Positions 47,101-58,799 of a stretch of DNA of 64,000 nucleotides are shown piece after piece. The notes beneath the pieces are model-generated. The model had not been told where the DNA came from. It searched no databases and saw only the letters and a program-made list of their open reading frames with translations. The position numbers and the translations under genes were made by a program. The stretch spans positions 71,267,300 through 71,331,299 of the forward strand of contig NC_134415.1 in assembly GCF_030867145.1 (NCBI RefSeq), written 5' to 3'. Position 1 is the first letter of the stretch, and each line of letters begins with the position of its first letter. The DNA comes from Opisthocomus hoazin. Lineage: Eukaryota > Chordata > Aves > Opisthocomiformes > Opisthocomidae.

Positions 47101-50100
47101 GCTCAGTAAATTTGTAGACTGGTTAAAATTCACCTCTTTCCATTCAGATGCTTGGCCCCAGCTGCTTTTCTGAGGACCAAAAACTTTGCTAGGAAAAAAA
47201 AGAAGGCCCAGAAGAATGTGATGCTACTTTATGAAGGAGCAATGTTCTCTTTCTACCCTGGCATTAAACTCCTGAAGGTGAACAAAGAGGGAGACGTGTC
47301 TAGAAATGCACAAAGAAGCTGGGCTAATTAAGAGAGCTCCCCATTGCCCCCCTTCATGAAAGCTGCTATGCTTTTGAAACCCTGGAGATGGTTTCACTGT
47401 GAATTTGTGAGGTTAGGAGTACAGCTGGGATGCTGAGACTGTGGGCTGGGTGGTATGTATAGAATGTGTTTGATCAGTTCCTCAGCTGTGTTAGAGAGAG
47501 ATGGCATAAAACAAATGGGGTGGAAACAGGCGGAAAGGAAGAGCAGCTCCCTTTGGGATAAGTCTGAACTGATTTAGATTGTGAGAAATCATTTTTTTGA
47601 GTTGAATGTACTTTTTCCTGGAGATTTCAGTGAGAAGATTTTTTTTTCCTCCTAATTTTTATCAATGTCACAGAAAACCTTTTTTGAACCTTCAGAAACA
47701 TGAGGCTCAAACCTTGCAGTTCATTCCTCCAGATGTTAGCATGGCATGCTACAGCCCAGCTTTCTGTATGTTGACATGTAAATAGCTTGCCAATCTCACC
47801 TCGCCCACAGCATTTTGCACTACTGCTATTATTCTCTACTTGATGTTTATAATTCTTTGATATTCAACGCAGAAAAAATATTTTTCTTGCCTGAAAGATC
47901 CTCACTGAGGGGATACTCGAACACTGCTATCTCTGGGCTAAATATAAGTAATTGCAGCAAGTTGGACAAACAGAACCTAGGTGATGCAGGACACGGTGCG
48001 TCTCTTTACAAGCCATTGAAAATGAATAATGAACCTTCATTGCAGCCCATTAATCCACCAAAATTAAGGTTACCCAGGAGATCACAACACATTAGTGAGA
48101 AGATTCATATGGCACTCTGTCCTTCCCGTCATATGCACAGGTGGCAGCTCCTTCACTCCTCAGTCAGAAGAGTATGAACGGGTCCTTTACACTGTCCTGA
48201 AATGTGTCAGAATCCTAGTGGCTCCTCTTCCCTGGTGAGCCCAGCTCTGATCATCTGATTCCTGTACCAGTGAGGAAGGATTTCCTCACTCGACAGGACC
48301 ATGGCTAAACTTGGCAGAAAGTAAAGACCATTAATAATAACAGATGTTGTAATGTTTTGCTATGTTTACAAGACCCCCGTGTGCTCCATGTGTCATTTGA
48401 AATTACACTGAAATGATTGATTCTCATTTAATTAATATAAGATAAAATATTTGCAGAACAGCTCAAGGGTTTTGGAAGATGCAAATAAAGATCTCAGAGT
48501 CTGTCTGAGAAATTCTGTTTTTGTGCCTGACTCCACCCATTAAAAATTGGTACTAAGTTAAATGGGAAACTGTAATTTTGTTTAAGTTTTCTTTCTTTTC
48601 TATTGCAAAGAGGAGAGCTGCACTGAGATGCTACTGGGAAAGCAATACCAATTAAGGAAAGGTAAGGCATCAGAATTAAAGGGAAAGTGACTTTAAAGTT
48701 TGTTTGAAAACTACGTGCAAACATTTATGACTGCCTAACCTTTTCTTTAACTGTCTCTTCCCTTTGGCTTTTATTCAGCATGCTGCTTAAGCCTATGACT
48801 TGCTTTAAGCAGGCAGCAGCTTAAAATCCTTGTTGGACTGTGGTAGGCACAGTTACGTGTTAGTTCAGCTCAGAATGATAAATATTTGCTTCTATTAGTG
48901 CTATGCAAAACTTAATCTTTAACCTCATGAAAACTCTGTGACATAAGCAAAGGACTTGGAGTCTTGCATAAGCTTCTCGAGGAGAAGTTCCCCATGTACA
49001 CAGTACATGAAAGGCACCTTTATTCAGGAGCAGCTGTGGATCTGTAGATCTGTGATGATTCACGGAGCAATTTCTGGTGATCCTGGAAACCCGAGTTTCC
49101 TTGGGCAGCAGCAGGAGTACTAACACGTTTGACAAAGGAAACAGATTAACTTTGCTTTTTCTGCCAGCCAGGGGACATCACATTCTCCCTCAGGTTGTCA
49201 AGAAAGGGACTAACAGTCAACCTTTGAGTGTAAATTTCTTCCTGCTTTCCCACATGATGGTTTGCAGTACAGAAGTAACGGGGCACTGAGGCAAGTCACA
49301 TCCACAACAAGCAAAAGTTAGTTGAGTTTGCAGTTTTCATTAAGTGAATCAACTACTTTCATCCTAAGTTGTAACAAAAAGTTGAGACATGCTAAAACAA
49401 TATAGTTTGCAGATTCACTGAAAGAGGTGGCTAAACCAGCCCAGAGCTCTTAAGACATTTTTAATCTGAACATTACACAGAATGAAGCAAGGAGAAAAGG
49501 CAACAGACAGATTGCCAGTAACCAGCACTCTGAAATAGGCAGTCCCTATGTACAAAGACTCAGTGGGTGAAAGTAGATGCACAGGTTCATATCTGAGCCT
49601 CCCTCCATCTCCCCAGGCTTGCCAATGCACGTGAACATATCACCATATTGATCACTATGTCCCCAAAGAGGCAGATTCAAAAGCCTCCGATGGAGAGGGA
49701 AAGGAGTGTAACATACATTCAGACCACGCATCGTGAAACATTCCCATTGCTGTTGTTCCTGTCTTTGGGGCCACATACACCTTCATACCGTGAGTCCCTC
49801 TAAGCTGTGACGCCATGCATTTACAGTTATCCATGAATGGCTTTCAGAAAATAGGGCTTGGGCTCCAGGTAGGTGCTCAGCAGATGTCATGGACATCACC
49901 AGTCCTTAGTGAAGTCACTGAGCTTACCTGGGGCTGTCGTTGAACACTTTGCTGTAAGTGGTAACAAGTAAAGGGCTGTGAAAAGGAGATCAGCCAGTAC
50001 ATCTCTCCTCCTCTGCAAACAGACTGCCATGAATGACCCTTTTACGAAGCATTCCCATAACAAGTCAGGAGTTTGATTTGGGCTCAGCAGGCTGCCCCAG

Positions 50101-53100
50101 CTGAGTACCGAGTGCCACTTACACGTCCCTCTGAGGATCATGTAAAGGTGAGAGCGGGCAAATCCATTTGTGGAGGAAAAATCTAGCACCATACACAGGC
50201 TGGTGCTCAAAACCAGCATGTTGGTGCACCGAGAGGGAGGGCACAACAGGTTCCTTAGGTTGCAAAAGACCAAAAATACCCCAACCCAAAAATCTGACTA
50301 AAATGCAGTGCTCAGGAGCACTCTATGGCATCGCCGGTCTTGCAGATTTGGTCATGGTAAGCTATTCCCTCATGAGGCAGAGCCTCCCAGCACCCGCCCC
50401 ATGAGAAGCTGGAGTGACTGGTGTCCCCTGTGTCACTCTTGGGGAGCCCGGGCACTGGCAGCACCACCCCTGCGCTGGGACAGAGAGTGGCACAGCTGCT
50501 TTGCTGCCACTCTTAGCCAAAGGCCAAGAAATTCAATCCAGGGAGCAGTGAAAACCTGTGTCCTGCCATCCCTCTTGGATGAAGAGCATCTTCCGGTTGG
50601 GGAACTACTCTGTGTGTGCCTTTTTAAGCATTCCCACCCAAGAGGCAGAAATCTCTTCTCTCTCCTCTTTAGCAACTGAAAGATTCAAAAAAATGCTTTC
50701 CTGGAATCAGGGTTTGAGCAGACTCAAATTGCTTGAACCACACTTTTCGTAGCCCAAGAAAGGCTGTTCTGTTCTTCAGCGTATACCAAAACCCCTCTTT
50801 TTTTGTCCTCCCTATCCTGGACCCCTTCTGCTAACGTTTCCAAAACTGCATTTTGCCTACACTGCTGAGAAGCGTTGAGCTGGCTTTACATGAAAAAATA
50901 CTGAAGTCAGATGAGTACTTAGGAGTGTGGAGGCTAAGGAAAATTTGAGTCATAGGTAACTGTATTATTTGAGTGAGAAACTTTGCCTAGCCTTGAAAGA
51001 AATACTCTGAGATTTTAGGTCTGGGATACTTTTTGAAGTTTTGGTTGTGTTTTTACCCTTTGCTCCTTAGGCTGCAATTTTAAAGCTCAGTCCCTGCACC
51101 TACCCAAGTCCGTATGCTGGTTTGTCCCCCACGGCTCATGGCTGCCTCCTTTACAAGTGGCTGGGCTGTATGTACGGGCGGCACAGCAGTCTGAAGTGCA
51201 TTGATCCACACCTTGGCTATGGCAGCAGCACTGAGGTGAAGCTAATGTGGACAGATTTGGGGGTCTGATGTATCGCTGCTCTGAGCTTTGCGGGAATCTG
51301 AGACACGATTGTAGTATTTTGGTGCAAACATTTTAAAGAGAAGGAACAGTTTTCAATAAACTGTAGGGAGGGTGGGAGAGCAGCTTTGCTGTTAGAAGAG
51401 GAAGCTGGAAATAAAGGCTTTTGTTTCTTTGCATGGAGAGGTCACTCAGTGTCTCTGAACTTCCAGTTACCTCCTATAAAAAATATTACAGCTGTTAACA
51501 TGGACCATTGTAGTGCCCAAGTACAAAACCGGACAAGCTGAATGGCAGAGTTGGTCTTTGTTTTTGTTGTGGAGGACGAAATGGGTGCAAACTGTAAAGT
51601 CTTTTCTCTCCATTTTAAATTGCTGTAATAAAAAGGGCCAATATATAACAGCCACACAGTGAATAACACAGAGAGGGAAAGGAATGATAAGGCGGCCTTA
51701 CAGATTAAGAAACAGAGCTCATTAGGCTGGGCATAGAGTTGCATTAATGCAGGATTGATCCCCTCTCCCTGCAGTAGGCCATTTAGAAGTGGTTTGAGGA
51801 TCTCTGCAAGGTGTTGTCTGTGCCGTGCCTTGGGGGTACTTGTTTCCCATGGATGCACATCTGCTCCCAGGAGGTGCCTGGCCGGGGCAGCTCCTCTCCC
51901 ACTACAGGTCTGCAGCCGAGGGCACAACCTGGCCCTTCACCACAGATCCCTGCGGTAGGGGAGATGATGGCTGAGAACATGAATGCGCTCCTGGAACAGC
52001 TCCGGCTGCCCGTTCCTGATTGCCATCTCTCTCCAAGAGCCTGCTGACCGCGGACACGGGGTCTATCTGTCCCCCAGCTTGGGTGAGGAACCCATCTGTG
52101 GGGCTGCAGGGCAGGGAAGGAGGCAGCAGGATCAGGCAGCCCCTCCTGGGCAGCCCAGCTGGGTTACATCTGCTCTTAAGGGCCCACTGGGAAAGGTAGG
52201 AGATGGAGGGGTTAACTTGTTTTCTGCACAGTCAGTATCTCTGCACAAACACGTGCACCTTGGTCAGTTGTGCCTCTGATAACTCCTCCGGGCTCCTCTC
52301 TGATTCTGCAGCAGAGAAGCTGGCATTGGTGTGGCATTTGCTGACAGCCAGCTGTGTCCTACTTGGAAACCAGCATTTTGCTTCTGCCTCCTGGCTTCCC
52401 AGTCTGTTCCGGCCGCGGAAGAATCCTGTGGAAAAAAGTTGAGTATCAGGTTTGTATCAGCAGAAATGTATATGAGGGTCTCAAATTAACATCACACAAG
52501 GAACATTTTTACACTTCCTAAATTTTAAGTGCTTGACTTTGCACCTTATCAATATTCATATAGTTTTTTCCTTCTTTCACATTTTGTTGTTTTTATGGGA
52601 ATCTCTGTCTGCCCAGTAAGTACTATGAGCAGTCCCGAAGAAACCCACAGGTTATTGGGAAATATATTAATTTGTTCCAGATCTCACTTTACTTATCACA
52701 ATTGGTTTTGGAAGCCAGCAGCTTTAAAGCAGAGTTGCAAATAATTTCAGCATGTTTAAACCCGCAGTGGTGTGTAAGTTCATCTGTGTATGCCTTGTGT
52801 CTTAAACAGAGATGTGCGTTTTATGTCAAACAATCAAAATGACCACTTAAGAACATGGGAATTTATTTAAATTTTGGCTGCCCAGTAAGTGTTTGACTAC
52901 ATTTCCACTAAATAATAATGACATCGAGAGCTTTGCTAAATTAACCACAAGACCAGTATGTATTTCCTACGGCTTTCTCAGGGGATGTCCGGTACACTAA
53001 TCCTGCCAGAAGGCAACATGCTAAAGTATTGCAGGGACTGAGTACATGCGGAGCAAGACTGCAGCTAACAAACGACTGTCAGGCGCTAAAGTCCAGTGTA

Positions 53101-55890
53101 GACCTGTGTAATTTAGGATTATTGCTGCTATTCTGGAATGTGAAATAAATCCAGCATTGTTTAATGTCAGCTCCCCTGAGGCGGACTGATCGCTAGAATA
53201 TGTAGCTGAGGATGTTCTGCTGGTGCTGGGAACGTCACGGCACATCTGCTTTCCTACCTCTTGTGTACCATTGGGTTTCAGTACTAAAAACTGCTGCCAG
53301 GCCATGCACACAAGCAAACGTTGGCTGCTGTTTTATGTATGTGTGTGTAAGTCTGCCTTTGCTTAGGGATCCGACTATAAAGGACTGTTTCAGTTCCACT
53401 GTCTATTGATGAAAGCTTTCAGGGAGTTGATCCAGCGATAGAAATGATATCATGTCAGTTTGGTAAAACACGAGTAGCATACACTTCGATAAAGAGCTAT
53501 GGTGAAGTTCTGACAATTACAACAAACTGATGAAATTCAGAGCTCAAAAATAATCTATCAATGGGAAAAAGGGGTGGATTTGGTATGTTTTTGGCTGGAA
53601 ACGGTTTACTTAGCTGCGACGCTGAATCAGCCAGATAGTTACACTAGGGTCCAAAAAGCATCTGGCTCCAGGAGCTGCAGAGGCTGTGCTGAACGCAGTG
53701 GAGGTCTGCGTGGAGCATGACATCTCCTCTGGCACGTACCTCCCCCCTCCCTGGGCGCTGTTGTGTGCTGCTGCATGCTCGCAGCTTTGCCCTGGGACTT
53801 AGGGACACAGAGCGCCTTCTGCTTTTTTGACAGAAACTGCCCTGCCCGTAAAATATGAAACACTGGAGATATCCTTGTGAGCAGTGATGCTTCATGGTCT
53901 GGAGACAAATACCTGCTGCTCCAGAAAAAGCAGAGGCAGCTGTGAGTGTCTGGCAGTGACGCTTTCCTGGGAGATGGAGGAGCAGGAAACGGACAAAATT
54001 CTGTGCATTAGTTCAGACACTCAGACAAGCGAAAATGGGAGCTGAATGAAGAGAAAAGGGAGGGAAAATGCTGTAGGCGTAGAGAGGGGAACTTCAGTTG
54101 CTGAATGTTTCTGACTTTCTTACCTACATTGATCTGATCCTCTCCTACCGTGTCTATTCCTTCATACCCAGCTTCACAACAGTGATCTTAAGGAAGCACA
54201 AAGGACTGAATCTCCCTAGAAAACTGCTATATAAATTTTTTATTCCAAATAGACAGAAATGATGTAGGCAAATGCTAGCAATGATAAGACACCTGAAAGC
54301 ACCCATAGCATGGGTGCAGGGTGTGGAAAAGCTAGACTTTTGCACTGTACCTACTTAGTGTATCAGTTACGTTCTCAGGGTTCACTGTTTGGCAAATGCT
54401 TTCATGGGCATATATCTTTCAACTTGGAAATAACTCTAGAGTTCAACTAAGTTTTGTGGTATTATTTAAAACAGAACTGAAATGACTAGGCTTCCAATAA
54501 GTCATTCCTTCAGTGTATTTAGAAGCATTTATCAGAGATACAGCATGGAAATTGTGGTGAGTTCCTAGCTGACAAAATGGAACAGTCATGCCTTGTACTC
54601 AAGTCGCAGCATTTTTAAAGATGACTTTTGGTAAGGAAAGAAGGACGTCATCATAATGATGTTGCCAAGTGCATGTTTTTTTGACACAAGAGCATTTCGG
54701 GTGTTGTGTACTCCATGATAATGTGGTCATTTAAAAAAATATTGAAGGTTGGTCTTCAGGAAGTACCTTGTTTTATATGATGTTCAAAATGTGACTGATA
54801 TATCTGCATAAAAAAGACTTTAGCAAAGCAGTTTGTGGTCAGAGAGTGCATGGATACAATCACAACTGATGCTAAAAGAGGTAATTGCCACTGACAGCAG
54901 CAAAAGCAACAACTTTGCTCCATAGGTGGCTCTTTACAGGTCAAGATATATCTACATTCCTTTCTTCCTTTTCCTGCAGCTTTGCACCTTCTTTTCCACC
55001 AAACGCATACCAGCTGATACATTTTCCTTCCATACCTCCCATACCCCAAAAGGCAGTTGCTATTGGATTGCCATTACTTAGCTGTCTAAGTTAATTAACA
55101 TGCAAAAGTAGTAATTGTCTATGTAGAGCCACCTACTGCAATGACAAACATTTACACCAGGGATAATCAGCAGCTGCTGACATTCCCCTCGATAGAGTAT
55201 TTGGTGCATCAACAAGGTAGGTGTAGCACGGGTTGGGAATCACAGATGTAGGGTAAGGCCTTGATGGGTGCAAATCTGACTCCACATTCATTTGCCAGGC
55301 ATCCAAGTGAGTCAGTTGTGTGACCAACTGTAGAAACCATTCTGGTTATGAATTTACTATCAATCTCAGTGCATGGCACGGTTAGTAAACGCATACCTTT
55401 TTTTGTGGCGTTGAAGATGCAAGGGAATAAATCTATATGCCCAAGTGACTCCTTGTGGCATAATGTTCTGTGGTAGCAAGGTGTGCTCATTCCTGAGGTC
55501 TTAGGGGGTGGCCAGGGCAACTACACTGTAATACAAGCTTATGATGAAGATATTTAGGCACATGGTTTTCTTTCATATTGTGTAGTTTAGCCATGAAATA
55601 TCAGTCCACTCAGAAAGTGAACAATTGCAAGCAACAGGAGACCACATTTTTACTGACTAGTGACATTTTCTGGTATTTGCCCACTAGATGGCTGCAATTG
55701 TTGAAGGTAAGTACCTTAGACACTTGGAAGGGGCTTCAGATGACAAAATCTACTTTCCATGCTCTCCTGTTGTCCTTACTTTCATTACTGAAATATCACA
55801 AAGAAATGAGAGGCAGCAGAGGGCTAGAATTCCTCAAATCAAAGGTGTAGAATCTACCTCAAAGGTGTAACATCTATTTTGGCAAGGAAG
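44115..55890. other. Long non-coding stretch in the HEY2 upstream desert
   Basis: No exon, RNA gene or confident repeat is recognised over nearly 12 kb. The open frames (for example 51442-51927 minus, 161 codons) do not resemble any family I know and lack splice partners. Distal regulatory elements are possible but cannot be seen without alignment. Confidence 0.4.
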
Positions 55891-55959
55891 TACTTGTAGA
55901 AAGGGGTCCAGTTGTGGCCTAATGATTTGTTGTGTCAAATAGGAACTTACGAATGAAAC

Positions 55960-57780
55960 TTGCAGGCTACAAGGAATCGAAAAAGGACTTATCAAGAAAT
56001 AAACCATTTCCTGGATCTTAGGAAATGTAGGGACAAAGTAAGAATTTCCAGAAGTCAAACTCTTAACTTAAAAAAAGAAATTACAGTAAATAACAGCAGG
56101 TAAAGCAAGAAATGTAAAGAAAAAAAGAAAAAGAAGTGCATCTGCTGTGCCATAAAGATATTACAGGGTTTGAAGATAATCTAAGTATTGTGTAAAAGCT
56201 AAACAAATACTTTGTCTCAGCTTTCAATGATGATGATGTTTGCCATGAGGTGAAAAATGAATGGGAGTAGGTATGTTAGAAGGAGTGTCGTGGAAGTAAG
56301 ACTCTGATAAGCTGCTCAAATAAGTTATGGTATATTACATAAATATGTAAGAGTTAATTCAGTGGATTAGACTGAAAATCCATCTCACCATGCTTCCCAA
56401 CTCAGCACTACTCTCCAAGCCTCCAGCAGTTTGTGTCCCATGGACTTTCATACCCAGAGTAAGCAAGGGAAGGGTGGTAGTTATTAACCTTCACTTGCTT
56501 CCTCTTTCATTGTCTCATTCATGCGCCCCCTCATTGTTTTTAACTTCAATCATCCACAACATCTCAGGACAAGAAATTCCAGAATTTACCTGCAGCTTGA
56601 CTGAAGAACAACTTCCTTGTGTTTTCTTTGAATGTATCTCCTACTTCTTGACTTGGAAGAGATGGTGAGGAACATGTGGTCTCCATGCTCTCTCCATGTA
56701 CTCAAGTCAAGGCACTGGACAACATTCACCTGTGAGACCAGTCAGAGAGGTGTAGTTCTAACAGCAAAGATTTTTAGCACAGCTTACTGCTGACATACAG
56801 AACAATTAAGGAAACACAAGTAAATAGAAAACAGGGCAAAAAATTGCCTTGATTGCATAGAGCGTTCCATATTGACATAAAATTACTCTTTGAGAAAAAA
56901 AAGTTATTTTCTAGCTAAAGGAAATATAGTAAGTCCAATATTCCTGGTCTCTAATGGAGTATTTGATACTGTGCTGCCTGAGAAACTGTCATATTGGAGA
57001 AGACAGAGATTAATATGAGATACCCAAGTTGCACATGAAAGAGAAGGGACAATATGCTGTGCAGAAAAGAAACCTGTCAGGTTGCAAGGAGGTGCCTTGA
57101 GACACTTGGCGCTGGTGCCACTTAATATGTTTGTTTCATGGGCTTGGCATAGAAAACAGGAATAAGCTGATGGAAACCGCCAATGATAAATAAAAAGAGA
57201 AGCCCGCCAATACAGATGAAGATCAGAAGATCTGAAGATTAACTTGAAGATGACTGCAGCAGAAAAGGTATAGAATTGAACGATAGAAATAGCAAATCAT
57301 TGCATTTAGGAGGTGATCAGAACACGTGGTGTAAACTTGGTCTCTGTAAGAGGCAATAGGGACTTAGAAATACAAGTGTAATTTGGGAGTGAAAAAGACT
57401 TATTTATCCTCAGATGTTTTGTCAGGTCTGGCATCTTAGAAGGAGGCAGAGAGGTACTATTTTGCAAGGTGCTTGTGAGCTTATATTTGAAATTTCATTT
57501 TGGCTCTGTTTACCTCATTTCAAGAGAAACTAGTTTGGACCAGAGTAGATGCAGGAGTGGAAAAGGAGAATGATCACGGAATCAAAGATATGAGTTACAA
57601 TGAGAAAATAGCAGAGGTCGGCATGTTAGCTTAGTGGGGGGAATATGATTACTCTCTACAAACACATGGGGGGAGAAGATAAGCTAACTAAAGCTAATTT
57701 AGAAAGAAACTAAATGCCAATGTAAGCACAAGAACAAATGGCTATAATCTGACTGTGAATAGGTAGAAATTTTTTTTCTC
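55960..57780 (+). mobile_element. Old CR1-type LINE, part of ORF2 and 3' region, with an interruption
   Basis: Several blocks match the CR1 order. These are AAACAAATACTTTGTCTCAG CTTTCAATGATG (56199-56230); GAGTATTTGATACTGTGCTG (about 56958-56977, the degraded codons of the reverse transcriptase F-D-T-V region); AATCATTGCATTTAGGAGG (about 57294-57312); TTTACCTCATTTCAAGAGAA (about 57509-57528); and GCACAAGAACAAATGGCTAT AATCTGA (57726-57752) followed by TAGGTAGAAATTT. The segment at about 56370-56780 does not fit and looks like a different repeat inserted. There is no intact reading frame, so the element is dead. Confidence 0.6.
56370..56780. repeat. Unassigned segment interrupting the CR1 copy
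   Basis: This segment separates two CR1-like parts. It contains GTTATTAACCTTCACTTGCT .. CATCCACAACATCTCAGGAC and CTTGACTTGGAAGAGATGGTGAGG, a layout that faintly recalls an interspersed avian repeat I cannot name. It gives a 92-codon open frame that I do not think is a gene. Confidence 0.35.
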
Positions 57781-57786
57781 TTGATG

Positions 57787-58368
57787 GAGTTAGATAAGTA
57801 CATAAAACTTCACTTCTATCAGTACCTCTGGTGATAAGGGAGAGTCCAGGAAGATCTTCATTTTATCATTTTCTGCCACTGACTGATGAGCCATTTGCCT
57901 CTGTCCCCTCAGGAGTTTGTACTGGCAATGCATGCACCAGCGAAGGGCACTTCCTACTTGGTGATACCTTTCCTGGTACGGGTTACGTGCCAGCCTTGAG
58001 CAACTGCCAACAGAATGTACAAGAGTCTTGGCACGTTTGTCTGTGGTTGGTTGCACCAGTTTCCAGAACACAGTGTCCTTCCCACTCCTTTTGGAGAGCC
58101 CTGTCTCATGCTGCCTATTTTTAGCTTCCTTTTTGCCCACTCCCCGTAGTGGGGCATTTGCCTCCAACCACTTAAAATGCTCTTCATGTTCTCCTTCCAT
58201 TTCCTTCATTTCTTTTTTTTCACAATCCTCTCTTTCCCTCGCTAATTGTAATGCCTGCACAAGGCTGTCTTTGAGATATTTCAAAAGGACACAATGCTTC
58301 CTAACCAGAAGGTTTTCAAATGTCTTCCTCTTTCCTATCCAGGGCCAGACTGTCTGGTACGTCTGGTT
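57787..58368 (-). other. Unrecognised open stretch with a charged, coiled-coil-like segment
   Basis: One minus-strand frame is open from a TAG just upstream of 58368 down to the stop near 57790, about 190 codons. No ATG opens the conserved-looking part; the upstream portion reads through from a possible splice site or an older frame. Its N-terminal half has a dense Glu/Lys/Arg run (AREREDCEKKEMKEMEGEHE), followed by a Lys/Arg-rich part. I do not recognise a family. It could be a decayed retroelement or DNA-transposon protein, a pseudogene fragment, or chance. It adjoins the 3' end of a CR1 copy and is not part of it in orientation. Confidence 0.2.
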
Positions 58369-58687
58369 GTCCTATAAAGATCCTGAGAAAGCTGCATTAT
58401 AGTGTAAGACTCACCTGGGAAGATCTGTATTGACTGCTTGTAAAGCATTGCTCCCAGTGAGCCTAAATTCCAAGAGATCACAGAGTCTTTATTTGCATGT
58501 GATCGTAGGGCTGGTTTTGTGGTTTCTTTTACGTTACTGTTGAAGAGAGTGAAGCTTGAGTACAGTGTCCTTTCCCTCCCCTCACCGTCCTGGTCTGTTA
58601 GTTCATCAGACCTGGGATCTGCTGAAAAATGCTGGAGCTGTCTCCAGCAAATGGATCTAGCTTTCCTTCCCTTGGGACCTCGTGTAT

Positions 58688-58722
58688 GAGGGAGGGAGGG
58701 AGGGAGGGAGGGAGGGAGCGAG
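58688..58722 (+). repeat. (GGGA)n microsatellite
   Basis: This is a purine tract of about seven GGGA units, a mirror repeat able to form triplex or quadruplex structures. Confidence 0.9.
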
Positions 58723-58799
58723 GCTGTATGTCTGGGTCTAGTTCTGACTTCCCCCACTGTCGGAGTGAGGAGTTTTGACATGACTCAGGCATGGACCTG

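Noticed and set aside
51442-51927. 161-codon minus-strand frame with a hydrophobic stretch
   Set aside because: It is not similar to any family I know and has no visible splice partners. The length is within chance expectation over 12 kb of desert.
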